Positions 9,707-19,298 are shown, counted from the first letter of the stretch. The stretch is 64,000 nt of DNA from Pseudeuparius sepicola (GCA_963920635.1 OY987302.1:35439278-35503277); one strand, 5' to 3'. Notes: generated by a model from the letters alone, not told the origin. A program made the numbers and translations.

Positions 9707-12700
9707 ATGAAATGGACTGTGTCCATGAATGAATCGATTATGCGTATTTTTTACAGGGTGACAAACTTAGGACAAGAGATGATCGGCTACCGACAACAAC
9801 TGCATGCCGAGTTCTGCAGGGAGTTTCCACACATGCAAGTGTCTGAACAAAGAGTGTCAGATCAGTATCGAACTATTCTAAGAAATAACCGAATTCCAGA
9901 AACGCGACTTAACGCTATCAAACGGGAAGTTGAGCTAGAGATCCACGGCGAACACATAGACATAGATGACAACAACAACAATGGGGAACTTCAAGCGCCT
10001 GGACAACAACTAGAAGCCGAAACGGTAGAACCAACAACCGAGAGTCTGGAATCGGTTAACGAAGAACATTGTGAAGGCTTAAACACACATATGAGACAGG
10101 CAGTAGTGCGATACGAAGGCACAGACCCACTGAGCAGGCCACCGCTACCAAGATTAAATTCTTCCAGGAAACTTGCGATCGTGCTAGATCTTATGAACAC
10201 ACGAATTTTACCAAACTATGTTTCAGTGACACCAACATTAGAACGTATGCACATGTTAATCTACTGTGCCGCAACGGCAGTCACCACTGTAATGGGAGCC
10301 AAGATCCGAACGGTCCAAGAGTTGAATCGTGCAAGACCAGAACCACGAATGGCTCAATGGGAAATGCGACTAAATCGGAAGATCGAGAGTCTCCGTAAAG
10401 ACATAGGACAAGTGACGGAATATATCAGAGGAGTAAGAACTAGAAGGATCCAGAGGGCGGTGCAGGCAATAATGAGCCGCACCCAAATGCATTCTCGGCA
10501 TGACCCCGCGAACATCACTGCTCAACAATGTCTTGACACATTAAAACAAAAACTTTCTGTTTTCGCAGGGCGTCTGAGGAGATACAAGGCTAGTAACAAC
10601 AGGAAACGAGACAACAAACTCTTTGAACGATCAGAAAAGGGTTTCTACCGTGCTTTTAATTCTAGCGCCGATGCCACAAATGCGAGTTACCCTAGCAGAG
10701 AACAGGTCGACGGTTTCTGGAGAAATCAACTTGCCACACCAGGTCCATACAATGTCAGTGCAAGCTGGATCAGCGAAGAACACGAGATGGGCCGGAACTA
10801 TAGCCAGATGCAACACGAGCAATTCACAACCGCTGAGGTCTCCGATGTCATCAAGAATTCCCACAACTGGAAGGCACCAGGTCCAGATCATCTCCAAAAT
10901 TATTGGATTAAGAAGTTGTGGTGCACGCATGAACAGATAACTACCTTAATTAATGAAGTCTTGCTCGATCCTCTGAAAATGCCATTGTTTCTTACACAGG
11001 GTGCAACCTACCTGTTACCAAAAGACCAGCGGAATACGGATAACCCTGCCAAGTACCGCCCAATAACCTGCTTGCCTACGCTGTACAAGATAATCACATC
11101 TTGCCTTATGCAGCGAATATATGCTCACTGCGAGCGGAACAACATCATTGCAATGCAGCAGAAGGGCTGCTCGAAGGGCGCAATGGGATGCAAAGAGCAA
11201 CTCATCATAGACTCTGTCATCTGCAACCAGGCTCATTCCAAGCAACGAAACCTCCACATGGCTTATGTGGACTACAAAAAAGCATTTGATTCCGTACCTC
11301 ACGACTGGCTCACAGGTATCTTAAAGCTGTATAAAATAGATCATCATACAGTTTCCTTTTTAGAACACGTTATGACAACCTGGCGCACTAAGATACAACT
11401 CAGAACCGCAGACAGTAACATCGAGACCGACACAATCAACATCCGAAGAGGGATTTTCCAAGGAGATTCACTCAGTCCACTGTGGTTCTGCATAGCAATG
11501 AACCCTCTATCACATCGGTTGAACTCTACAAAATATGGCTTCGCTATCAAAAGCAACAACGCAGAAGCGATCAAGTTGAATCACCTATTATATATGGATG
11601 ATTTAAAACTGATCGCAGCAACCAAAAACCAACTAACGCAAATGCTTAAAATTGTAGAGGAGTTCTCCAGGGACATCGGAATGCTGTTTGGACTGGACAA
11701 GTGCCGCACCCTTAATATCATCCGGGGAAAGCTCGAACAAAGCGCACACGAGATGCAGGACGGCCAGGAGATCGAAGCAATGAGCAAGGGAGATACATAC
11801 AAGTATCTCGGGATGAAACAAGCTCAAAGGATAGACCATCGAACAATGAAGACTGATTTAACGAATGAATTCATCAAGAGAGTAAGACAAGTAGTGCGAA
11901 CTGATCTTAACAGCAGGAATTTGTTTAAGGCCCTGAACACGTATGCGTGCTCTGTACTCAGCTATTCGTTCGGAATAGTGAATTGGACCAACACGGACAT
12001 CAACAACCTGCAACGAAAAGTTAGGACACTACTGACAAAAGCTCATAAACATCATCCCCGTAGCGCCGTAGAAAGAACAACTCTGCCACGTCAACTAGGA
12101 GGAAGAGGATTGGCAGATCTCAGCAAGCAATTGGACCAACAAATATTAAATCTGCGTAATTATTTCTACAGGCGGGCCAACAGCTCCACCCTATATAGGG
12201 CTATATGCGGAGCAGACGTCTCAACACCGCTACGTCTGACGGAACACGAGCGTCAAAATCACCACCGAACCGACAACGATAAACTACAGAGGTTGTTGGG
12301 GAAGCCGCTGCACGGGAGGCATCCTAATGAGGTTAACCAGGAACATGTCGACAAGTTAGCGTCGAACTATTGGCTGACCTCGGGACGAATGTTCCCCGAG
12401 ACGGAAGGCTTCCTACTGGCCATACAAGATCAGGTTATACCAACTCGCAACTACCTAAAATTCATTGTAGGAGATGCATCGGTAGTGGATGACAGATGCA
12501 GATACGGGTGCCCAACTTCAGAAACAATCCAGCACATAACAGGAGGATGTCAGATGTTCGCATCAACGGAATATAAGGAACGACACGATTCGGTTGCCAA
12601 GATCTTGCACCAGGAACTGGCGGAAAAGCTGCTGCTTGTGCAGGCAGAGAGGGTCCCATATTACAACTACACACCTGAGCCTGTTCTTGAGAACAGCAAC

Positions 12701-13105
12701 TACAAGATGTACTGGGATCGTACAGTTCTGACAGATCAACGAGTTGCTCATAACAGACCGGACCTTATAATAGTTGATAAAATTTCTAGGCAGACAACTC
12801 TGATTGATGTGGCCATCCCGAACAACAACAACCTGCGTGTGAAGCAAGTCGAGAAGATCGCGAAGTACAGAGATTTAGAAGAACGAATTAGAAGGCAATG
12901 GGAAATGGAGAACGTCCAGACGATTCCAATCATCATGTCAACAACTGGTGTTATACCAAAAAGTTTGCTGAGAAACATCAAGGAGCTGGGTCTAACTGAT
13001 AGTCTTTACAGGTCCATGCAGAAAGCGGTACTACTTGCGACAGCCCGAACCGTCAGGAAATTCATGGGGAATGCAGGATCATCCAACAACATCAATGTCA
13101 CCTAA
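9707..13105 (+). CDS. Reverse transcriptase / restriction-like endonuclease polyprotein of a Dong/R4-like LINE
   Basis: The 1,132-codon frame encodes the single protein of an RLE-type LINE, which nicks its target and reverse transcribes its RNA there. RT blocks are visible in order: YRPITCLPTLYKI near residue 450, AYVDYKKAFDS near 518 (motif A), RRGIFQGDSLSPLWF (motif B) and LLYMDDLKL with catalytic YMDD at 629-632. A C-terminal CxxxC...H...C knuckle starts at 931, followed by the endonuclease signature RPDL..VDK (Asp 1019) and LIDVAIP (Asp 1034). The frame is open upstream of this Met back to 9596, where the TAA repeats begin. Copy 1 shows further N-terminal codons, so 9707 is the first Met here but not the native start. 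No internal stop is present; all catalytic residues I can identify are intact. Confidence 0.93.
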   Translation: MKWTVSMNESIMRIFYRVTNLGQEMIGYRQQLHAEFCREFPHMQVSEQRVSDQYRTILRNNRIPETRLNAIKREVELEIHGEHIDIDDNNNNGELQAPGQQLEAETVEPTTESLESVNEEHCEGLNTHMRQAVVRYEGTDPLSRPPLPRLNSSRKLAIVLDLMNTRILPNYVSVTPTLERMHMLIYCAATAVTTVMGAKIRTVQELNRARPEPRMAQWEMRLNRKIESLRKDIGQVTEYIRGVRTRRIQRAVQAIMSRTQMHSRHDPANITAQQCLDTLKQKLSVFAGRLRRYKASNNRKRDNKLFERSEKGFYRAFNSSADATNASYPSREQVDGFWRNQLATPGPYNVSASWISEEHEMGRNYSQMQHEQFTTAEVSDVIKNSHNWKAPGPDHLQNYWIKKLWCTHEQITTLINEVLLDPLKMPLFLTQGATYLLPKDQRNTDNPAKYRPITCLPTLYKIITSCLMQRIYAHCERNNIIAMQQKGCSKGAMGCKEQLIIDSVICNQAHSKQRNLHMAYVDYKKAFDSVPHDWLTGILKLYKIDHHTVSFLEHVMTTWRTKIQLRTADSNIETDTINIRRGIFQGDSLSPLWFCIAMNPLSHRLNSTKYGFAIKSNNAEAIKLNHLLYMDDLKLIAATKNQLTQMLKIVEEFSRDIGMLFGLDKCRTLNIIRGKLEQSAHEMQDGQEIEAMSKGDTYKYLGMKQAQRIDHRTMKTDLTNEFIKRVRQVVRTDLNSRNLFKALNTYACSVLSYSFGIVNWTNTDINNLQRKVRTLLTKAHKHHPRSAVERTTLPRQLGGRGLADLSKQLDQQILNLRNYFYRRANSSTLYRAICGADVSTPLRLTEHERQNHHRTDNDKLQRLLGKPLHGRHPNEVNQEHVDKLASNYWLTSGRMFPETEGFLLAIQDQVIPTRNYLKFIVGDASVVDDRCRYGCPTSETIQHITGGCQMFASTEYKERHDSVAKILHQELAEKLLLVQAERVPYYNYTPEPVLENSNYKMYWDRTVLTDQRVAHNRPDLIIVDKISRQTTLIDVAIPNNNNLRVKQVEKIAKYRDLEERIRRQWEMENVQTIPIIMSTTGVIPKSLLRNIKELGLTDSLYRSMQKAVLLATARTVRKFMGNAGSSNNINVT

Positions 13106-13223
13106 GGCCCGATAACATGGCAAGGGTCTCGTCCGAGCCAGATCCTTTTGGTATCCGGGATACCCGGGATCTGAGTGAATGTTCCCCGTAGAGGGAGTGC
13201 GAATGCCTTTTGGCTAAGTCGAG
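13106..13223 (+). other. 3' UTR of the Dong-like LINE
   Basis: This 118-base, GC-rich tail after the stop includes GGTATCCGGGATACC and ATACCCGGGAT, which can form strong hairpins. In RLE-type LINEs the 3' UTR RNA is the part recognised by the reverse transcriptase. It ends directly at the TAA-type repeat. Confidence 0.75.
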
Positions 13224-13312
13224 ATAATAATAATAATAATAATTAATAAATAATAAATAATAATTCAAATAATTAAAAATAAATAAATAAATAAATAAAT
13301 AATTCAATTAAT
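13224..13312. repeat. (ATA)n/(TAAA)n microsatellite, 3' flank of the Dong-like LINE
   Basis: ATA repeats (13224-13243) grade into TAAT and TAAA repeats, mirroring the (TAA)n left of the element at 9574-9595. Confidence 0.9.
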
Positions 13313-13638
13313 CCGTGGCGATGTTAGTACAAGCCCCAAAATAGGGGATGTGCTGACTGAAGCTGCAACTGTGCTGTTGGCTCCTGCCTGGACTTCATTT
13401 GTTGCTTCCCAAATCATGCCTATATTTTGATTTGGTTAATGTTACACCGTACTGATGATTGCCAAATAGCATGAAACACGTGTATGCGGTTACTAGTTTT
13501 TTCTTTTTGTTAACTTTGAGTGTTTGCCCATTATCACCTTTTCTTGTAATTATTACATTTACACTCGCTGATCTTACATCCTTATTGTCATTGTATCTTG
13601 GGTTATGAAGATTTCCACGCAGGTCGCTTTAGCAGCCT
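13313..13638 (+). repeat. 326-bp hammerhead-bearing repeat unit, copy 1 (retrozyme-like)
   Basis: The full unit starts CCGTGGCGATG and runs to CGCTTTAGCAGCCT, where the next copy begins without a gap. The first ~230 bases are near-identical to the second copy. The unit contains a type-I hammerhead fold (13446-13490). Size, head-to-tail arrangement, lack of coding and a hammerhead match metazoan retrozymes, or the terminal repeats of Penelope-like elements, which carry the same ribozyme class. Confidence 0.85.
13446..13490 (+). ncRNA. Type-I hammerhead ribozyme candidate, conserved core
   Basis: The fold is read directly. Stem I pairs ACCGTA (13446-13451) with TGCGGT (13485-13490), including one T-G wobble. 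The core CTGATGA lies at 13452-13458. Stem II is TTGC/GCAT (13459-13462, 13469-13472) with loop CAAATA and a T-T mismatch at its base. GAA is at 13473-13475. Stem III is ACAC/GTGT (13476-13483) with no loop, followed by A at the cleavage position (13484). The very short stem III and the CAAATA loop are those of hammerheads known from Penelope-like elements. The base mismatch in stem II may weaken activity. Confidence 0.8.
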
Positions 13639-13870
13639 CCGTGGCGATGTTAGTACAAGCCCCAAAATAGGGGATGTGCTGACTGAAGCTGCAACTGTGC
13701 TGTTGGCTCCTGCCTGGACTTCATTTGTTGCTTCCCAAATCATGCCTATATTTTGATTTGGTTAATGTTACACCGTAGTGATGATTGCCAAATAGCATGA
13801 AACACGTGTATGCGGTTACTAGTTTTTTCTTTTTGTTAACTTTGAGTGTTTGCCCATTATCACCTTTTCT
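13639..13870 (+). repeat. 326-bp hammerhead-bearing repeat unit, copy 2 (truncated)
   Basis: The second head-to-tail copy is offset by exactly 326 bases. It matches the first for ~230 bases, to CACCTTTTCTT, then breaks off into TATA repeats. The last ~95 bases of the unit are missing. Confidence 0.88.
13772..13816 (+). ncRNA. Hammerhead ribozyme, inactivated copy (core C to G)
   Basis: This has the same fold as 13446-13490, except that the first core base is G (13778), giving GTGATGA instead of CTGATGA. That C is invariant in active hammerheads and normally pairs with core G8, so this copy is expected to be dead. Stem I, stem II, the loop and stem III are unchanged. Confidence 0.75.
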
Positions 13871-13960
13871 TATATATATATATATATCTATATCTATACC
13901 ATCCAAATAAACATTCGACTAAAGCAGTTCTCAACTATATATATATATATATATATATAT
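13871..13960. repeat. (TA)n tracts joining the ribozyme repeat to the Mutator-like element
   Basis: Two TA tracts (about 13872-13888 and 13936-13960) flank a short unique spacer. The second abuts the terminal inverted repeat of the next element. Confidence 0.85.
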
Positions 13961-14224
13961 GTGTAAATCAACGTAGTGACACCAAATACTAAAATGACGT
14001 TCACACACCCGGAATTTTTACATATTAGCCCCCCAAGTGGCACCTTGTATATTCTTTCTATACAAATACGTTGTCACACCATATATATATTTTAAATATT
14101 ACCCAAGTGTATTCCACGCGGCCAACGAAAAATACCGGCCGTGGCGCGGCGCGAACTCACGTGACATTAAGAGTTCTAGCATTGCTTCACTTGTGAAAAA
14201 GTGTAGGAAAAATGCAAAAATGAC

Positions 14225-15390
14225 CCGGAAGTCAAAATAATTTCTCCCCCGAAATTCACCCCTACCAACCCCCAAATGAAGAAAAAAAGATGATATCAAA
14301 ATTCTGTTTAGGCCAATTTGTGAGGAATATCAAACTAAGGAAGCACCAGAATTTAACATAATTTCTCCCCCCAAACTCACCCCCAATAGCAGAACAAAAA
14401 GGGATAGCAAGATTTTGTTTGGGCCGATTTGTGAGTAATATAGAACTAAGAAAGCATCGGGAGTCAAAATAATTTCTCCCTCCAAATTCACCCCTTAACA
14501 ACCCCCAATAGCAGAACAAAAAGGGATATCAAAATTCCGTTTAGGCCGATTTGTTGGAATATTGAACTAAGAAACTATAGGGAATCAAAATAATTTTTTT
14601 GCTTATCCCTTTACTTTCTTTTTTTTGGGGGGGGGGGGGGGATTGGTAAGAGATGAGTTTTGGGGGAGAAGTTATTTTCACTCCTGGTATACAAATACTT
14701 TCGGACACCTTTTTTGTACATATTTAAAATATTTGTTATTATCATGAGCCAATTGAGAGTATACTTAAGTCCATATTCCAGAATTGGGATGAAATGTGTT
14801 TGTTACGGATTATTACTCAGTAAGGATATATTTTCAGGGCGAAAGTGAATCAAGTTGCCATATTTAATATGGTAGCATCGACTTGAGTACTGAGTAAGAA
14901 GCCTTAAACACATTTCATCCCAATTGTGAAATATTGACTTGGTCTTAACTCTGAACCCTCCATTTGTATAGGTTAACTCTATGTCATTTTCAGAATAAAG
15001 AAAAATATATCAAACTTCTGTTGATGCCCATTTGTGAGGAATATCGAATTAAAAAAACATGCGGAGTGGAAATAATTTCTCCCCCAAAATTCACCACCAA
15101 CCCACCACCAAAATGAGAACAAGAAAGATATCAAAATTTTGTTTGAGCCGATTTGTGAGGTATATCGAAGTAAGAAAGCATGGAAGTCAACATAATTTCT
15201 TCCCCTAAAGTCTTCTTTTTTAGTCGATATTTCTCACAAAGCGGCTCAAAAAGAATTTTGATATTTTTTCGTTCTCATTTTGGGGGTCGGTAGGGGGGGA
15301 GTTTTGGGGGAGAAATTATTTAGGCTCCCGTTGCTTTCTTAGTTCGACATTCCTCACAAATGCGCTCAAACAGAATGTTGATATATTTTT
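14225..15390. repeat. ~110-120-bp minisatellite in both orientations inside the Mutator-like element, copy 1
   Basis: Units of the form AATTTCTCCCCC...TTCACCCCTACCAACCCCCAA...GATATCAAAATTCTGTTTAGGCCGATTTGTGAGGAATAT...AACTAAGAAA occur head to tail at 14225-14590 and 15000-15200, and inverted at 15200-15390. The inverted sets can form a long imperfect hairpin. A G-homopolymer of about 16 bases lies at 14625-14641, and an internal palindrome (GCCATATTTAATATGG) is centred near 14865. Confidence 0.85.
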
Positions 15391-15487
15391 TGCGTAAAAA
15401 ATACGATTTTGTGTAAAAACCGATTAATTAAAAAAATAAATAATTTTTTTAGTAGGCCTATAAATGTCAGGAAAGAACAAGGATGTA

Positions 15488-16280
15488 TGTGATATGGAGG
15501 GGTCTAGGACAGTTCAGTGCCGCCGTTTTGGAACGGCCGTTTCGGCGCTGGTGATCTGGCGTCGTCTCTCATTCGGTGCCAGATATTTGAATAAACCTGT
15601 AATTAACTGATGTTTTTGGTATCCGAATTCCACAGGTCAAAAATAATAAATTTTAAAATGTAGGGCGTAAAATAAGCGAGAAAATGGCAGTGGTAGACCT
15701 AAAAAAATCATCCTGTATACCACAACAGTACCAAACCATCAACATCAGTGGCACCGAAGAGAGAATTGTGTTGTATGACTCTGGACCAGTATAAAATAGG
15801 ATTTTGCTGTTTGGAAGAACAGGCAGCCTCCGATTCCTTCAACAGATTGAAGCATTATTTGTAGATGGCACATTCAAATCGGCTCCACCTTTGTTCAAAT
15901 TTGCTGGTCATGCACCACCAGCAAAGCTTAGAAAGTACCAACAAGCAGATTCCAGGATTTTAGCATTAGTTAGAGATTTTAACAATAGAGAAATTTTAGA
16001 TTTTTTTTTGATAAATTGGTAAATTATTTTGTATATTATTCTTGTTTGACTAATATATGCACTTATCTTTTGTATATTATTATTTCGTTTTGACACAGGC
16101 ATGTTGTCCTATCTATTCGATACAAAATTATTATATTTCTTTAAAAAATATCTTGTTCGCTTTATTTCTTTTTTCCCCACAAAATCTGGCGCAGAATCGG
16201 ATGGCGCCGAATGGGCCGCGCCGAAAGACAAGTGCCAAAACGGCCTCGCCGAATAGTCCCAGTCCTGATATGGAAAATAT
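15488..16280. repeat. GC-rich inverted repeat flanking the FLYWCH/MULE coding remnant
   Basis: A GC-rich segment at about 15488-15585 (with GGAACGGCCGTTTCGGCGC) is imperfectly repeated in inverted orientation at 16186-16280 (GGCGCCGAATGG...CAAAACGGCCTCGCCGAATAG), one on each side of the transposase remnant. Copy 2 has the same arrangement (53395-53500, 54570-54665). These may be the ancestral Mutator terminal repeats, with the outer part added later. Confidence 0.6.
15700..16022 (+). pseudogene. Mutator-like transposase remnant (copy 1)
   Basis: The frame at 15804-16022 shows EALFVDGTFKSAPPLF, matching the WFxDGTFxxxP start of the MULE transposase domain. It is followed closely by LRKYQQADSRILALVRDFNN, a C-terminal MULE block. 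The catalytic core that should separate them is missing, so the gene is internally deleted. The FLYWCH N-terminal region present in copy 2 is absent here (deleted around 15650-15710). Confidence 0.75.
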
Positions 16281-16429
16281 CGACGATACTACCTTGCGGC
16301 ACTTTTCGCATTACAAAATCTATAAAAATATTACTAATTATGTTGATTTGTATGCCACAATTTAAGAAATAAGTGGACATTATTTTAAAGCAGCTTCCAA
16401 ATTAATACATTTGTGGGTCTACTGAAAAC

Positions 16430-16530
16430 AACTATGCATTCGATATACCACAGGTGTCTAAAAGACGCTTTAAAACATCTATGCATTCGATATATCGCAG
16501 GTGTCTGAACGACGGTTTAGCCAGAGCCGC
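16430..16530. repeat. ~51-bp tandem duplication
   Basis: CTATGCATTCGATATACCACAGGTGTCT is followed about 51 bases later by a near-identical copy with TATATCGCAGG. It lies inside the right part of the Mutator-like element. Confidence 0.8.
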
Positions 16531-16775
16531 GGTGCCACTACGTTCGTAGCACAGCAGCGCCCTCTGGAGATTATATTGGTGAACCAAATTCGGATTTTTA
16601 CCGATATATAGTCGAAGTGGCACCTCCGGGAAATTTTGCAGTTATGATCATGACATCTTCTAGCACCCATATATACTGCATTTCCGAAGTGGCACCTCGA
16701 GTTGGTGCCACAACGTATATATGGGTGCCACTTTGTAGGATTGTGTGTGAATTTGGTGCCACGACGTACGTTTAC

Positions 16776-18996
16776 ATATATATATACGGGGTGATTTATT
16801 CATAACTACATTAATTTTAACAGTGGGTAGGGAAAAATGCTATGAATGCGAAATCGCAATTAAAAAAATTCCAACTTTTTTTTAAAGCCGGAATTATTTT
16901 TTTTCTAAACCGCATTTTTACCTATTTGGCCCTCTATTTACGGCTGCCACTGGATTGCTTTCAGGGCGCATGAGGCATCGGACGACGCTTGCCGTTGCGC
17001 GCGTCAACATTGTTGCCAGATGTACGCAACTTTCGTAAATTTAAAGGAATGTTTTCAGTACATAATTATTTGTATTGTAGGCGAATGTTCCGCCAAATGC
17101 TTGCGGAAATTATGGACAAACGTTAACGCTTACCTCTTGTAACTGTTAGTTTTGCCCTGAGACACCTTAAGGCGAGCCTTAAGGGATAAATGCCAACGAG
17201 AAAAATAAATGAAACGACTGCTTACGTGACCTTTTGATTTTTGGATGCTTTATTAAGTAGGTACCTATTCAACTAGGGGGCTTACATGATTTCGTGGACC
17301 TCGACACCACTGAAGACGATTTTTTCTCGATAAAACGAACTTCACTCACTTTCGCTTGGGGCACTAATATTTCCGCTCACTAGTTCACTGATAATCCTTT
17401 TTACTACACCAAGACGCTCCTAGAGTAAGTAGTTGTGTTCTGTGATTGTTCTGCTTCCTCTGAAATAAGAACGTCAAAATTAGCCAACATCTCTGGGATA
17501 CAGTTGCTTAAAATTACCTTACTTTCCGCTTAAGTTGGTTACCATCACCAACGATACACTTCTCATTCCTTTATTTCTCGTTATGTTTGCTTTTCATTGT
17601 TACTAGGGATCCATATTTGCAATAGAATCGTTTCCGTGGGGGTGGTCCTCCTCTGTGACATTGGTTCAGTCGTAAGTACTTGAATCTTTCTAATTTCCAC
17701 CTTTCGATCTTTACAGCTTTTTCTAGTTTCTTTTCCTGCCGTTAGGTATGTTACCGGGTATAGCCTGATGTGTAACCTACAGAGTCTTAGTATTATTTCT
17801 GGGCGAGTTCGGGATGATGGGTTGCTAAAAGTCCTTAGCTTTCTTGACTTCTGTTTGTCACAACCCTTGTCGTTCAGTCGTTAGTAGGAGTAGGAGGATG
17901 TGTGTAGCCCGAACTCCGCAAAAGGAGCTTGGCGATTGCCCGTGGCCGAGAATTTCCGGCACGCGGCGCGTTGGTGTTTGCGGCATTGATCCTTGCCAAG
18001 TTTCTGCAGAGTGCATTGTGAATTTCCTTTCGTTTCTCGCACTCCGCCTCACTAATCGCACATGTGATGTTATTGTTTCCCGTATTTCACAGTGCACATT
18101 CTCCGTATTTTGGTTTGGATATTTTTAAAGGTTATGTCCCATGTCGCATTCATTGACACTACTTCGTTTGTAGAAAGCATTCCCGTAATGAAACGTCGTT
18201 GTGGTTTCGTACTTAGTTTCGCTACCTGCCGATAGGTGGCGCGCTTCTAAATAGTTCCGCGGTAGCTTGACTGACATTCTGCAGGCATTCTCCATGAAGG
18301 ATCATTATTATGTCTATCATTTCCGCATTTGTCTAGAGAACCGTTTTGGTAAAAAAGCAAAAATGTTGCACAAAGAGTACCGAATATACCTACAGAATGT
18401 AGGCAACTCTGGTTTCTGTAGTACGTGCTGCCATCTATTAGAAAGGTTCGCTAGTTACCGTGTCATAAAGCGCGCTGTAGACTTTCGGTTTTGAACACAC
18501 AGAGGGTGACTGAGAGCTCAACAGATTCGGCGACGTTAATACCAACGAGATGGCGCCACATACAATAGAAACCGGCAGCAGATCCTTGACAATGACAAGT
18601 TTGACGTAATAAATAATAGTTGTGGAATGCGGATGGGACGCCTGCGTTCTTTTTAATAAAACTTTTGTCTTAAATCTCAAAATCTAGCGAATTTCGGAGA
18701 CAGTTTCAGTCTTTTGAGGTTTCAGTATTTTCCACCCTCTGTAGACACTGAGTGCGTTTTGTGCGTGTGGTTGTGAAGGCCTTTTGTATTGTTATAGCGG
18801 GTGCTGTGAAAAGTGTAGTGATAAGGGTCTCTCGAGTTAGATGCTGAACACGCCAAGTCCAAGGTGTGCTAACACCCTGTTATTGGCATATCAACTAGGT
18901 AAATAATTCATAAACTGAATATTTTTTCGTAATTAAATTATCAATAAATAATGGCAACGTCGCGGCCGGTGCCATGTGCTGCAGCATAACGTCGTA

Positions 18997-18997
<1 letters not shown>
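16776..18997. other. 2.2-kb stretch without a supported gene
   Basis: This is less AT-rich than its surroundings. Short frames (17844-18128 and its antisense 17858-18097, 18267-18494) are isolated, lack recognisable domains and overlap antisense frames. It could include untranslated or single-copy host DNA, but nothing proves that. Confidence 0.5.
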
Positions 18998-19087
<90 letters not shown>

Positions 19088-19090
19088 TCT

Positions 19091-19163
<73 letters not shown>
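18998..19163. repeat. (TA)n microsatellite, ~165 bp
   Basis: Nearly pure TA interrupted once by CCTCT near 19086. It abuts the outer left end of the Penelope palindrome. A similar tract abuts the right end (24338-24414). Confidence 0.97.
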
Positions 19164-19165
<2 letters not shown>

Positions 19166-19258
19166 AGGAGGGGTAGTCGTGGCTTCACTAGTTAAACAAC
19201 AAGAACCAAATTTAGTGGGAAATAAGCCAATTTTTAAGTGTGAAGACTCTTTTTATTG

Positions 19259-19298
19259 GTGAAAGCTTTCGCAGTTGTTTAACTGCTTCTTCAGTCAC
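19259..19298 (-). ncRNA. Hammerhead-like fold at the 3' end of the left Penelope-like element
   Basis: This is the minus-strand twin of 24236-24275, with the same sequence on the sense strand of the left element. Confidence 0.5.

Larger units (their letters stand above)
9596..13223 (+). mobile_element. Dong/R4-like LINE, nearly complete copy 2, inserted in TAA repeats
   Basis: The element runs from the TAA junction at 9596 to GAG at 13223, with (TAA)n on the left and (ATA)n on the right. It holds one long ORF and a ~118-bp 3' UTR. Compared with copy 1 it lacks the 5' leader, the 67-bp repeats and the first codons, so it is 5'-truncated, as expected from incomplete target-primed reverse transcription. 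RLE-type endonuclease motifs plus TAA flanks match the Dong lineage of the R4 clade. Confidence 0.88.
13961..16775. mobile_element. Degenerate FLYWCH/Mutator-like (Phantom-type) element, copy 1
   Basis: Imperfect terminal inverted repeats are visible. The left end starts GTGTAAATCAACGTAGTGAC and contains CACACACCC and AAGTGGCACC. The right end, reversed, reads GTAAACGTACGTCGTGGCACC and then has the same CACACAC and AAGTGGCACC landmarks. Both ends abut TA repeats. A second copy at 51254-54838 matches over most of its length. The interior holds tandem repeats in both orientations and a decayed FLYWCH/MULE gene. GTGGCACC/GGTGCCAC motifs recur near the right end (16619-16760). Confidence 0.7.

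Noticed and set aside
9991..12981. Many minus-strand frames inside the Dong-like ORF (for example 10930-10631, 11302-11015)
   Set aside because: They are antisense shadows of a long sense frame with clear RT motifs.
17844..18128. Candidate host gene at 17.8-18.1 kb
   Set aside because: Antisense frames of similar length overlap it, and there is no domain, splice pattern or codon signal that I can defend.
18976..19164. Open frame of alternating Ile-Tyr
   Set aside because: It is only the translation of a TA microsatellite; the same applies to the Ile-Tyr stretch in the frame at 24272-24499.
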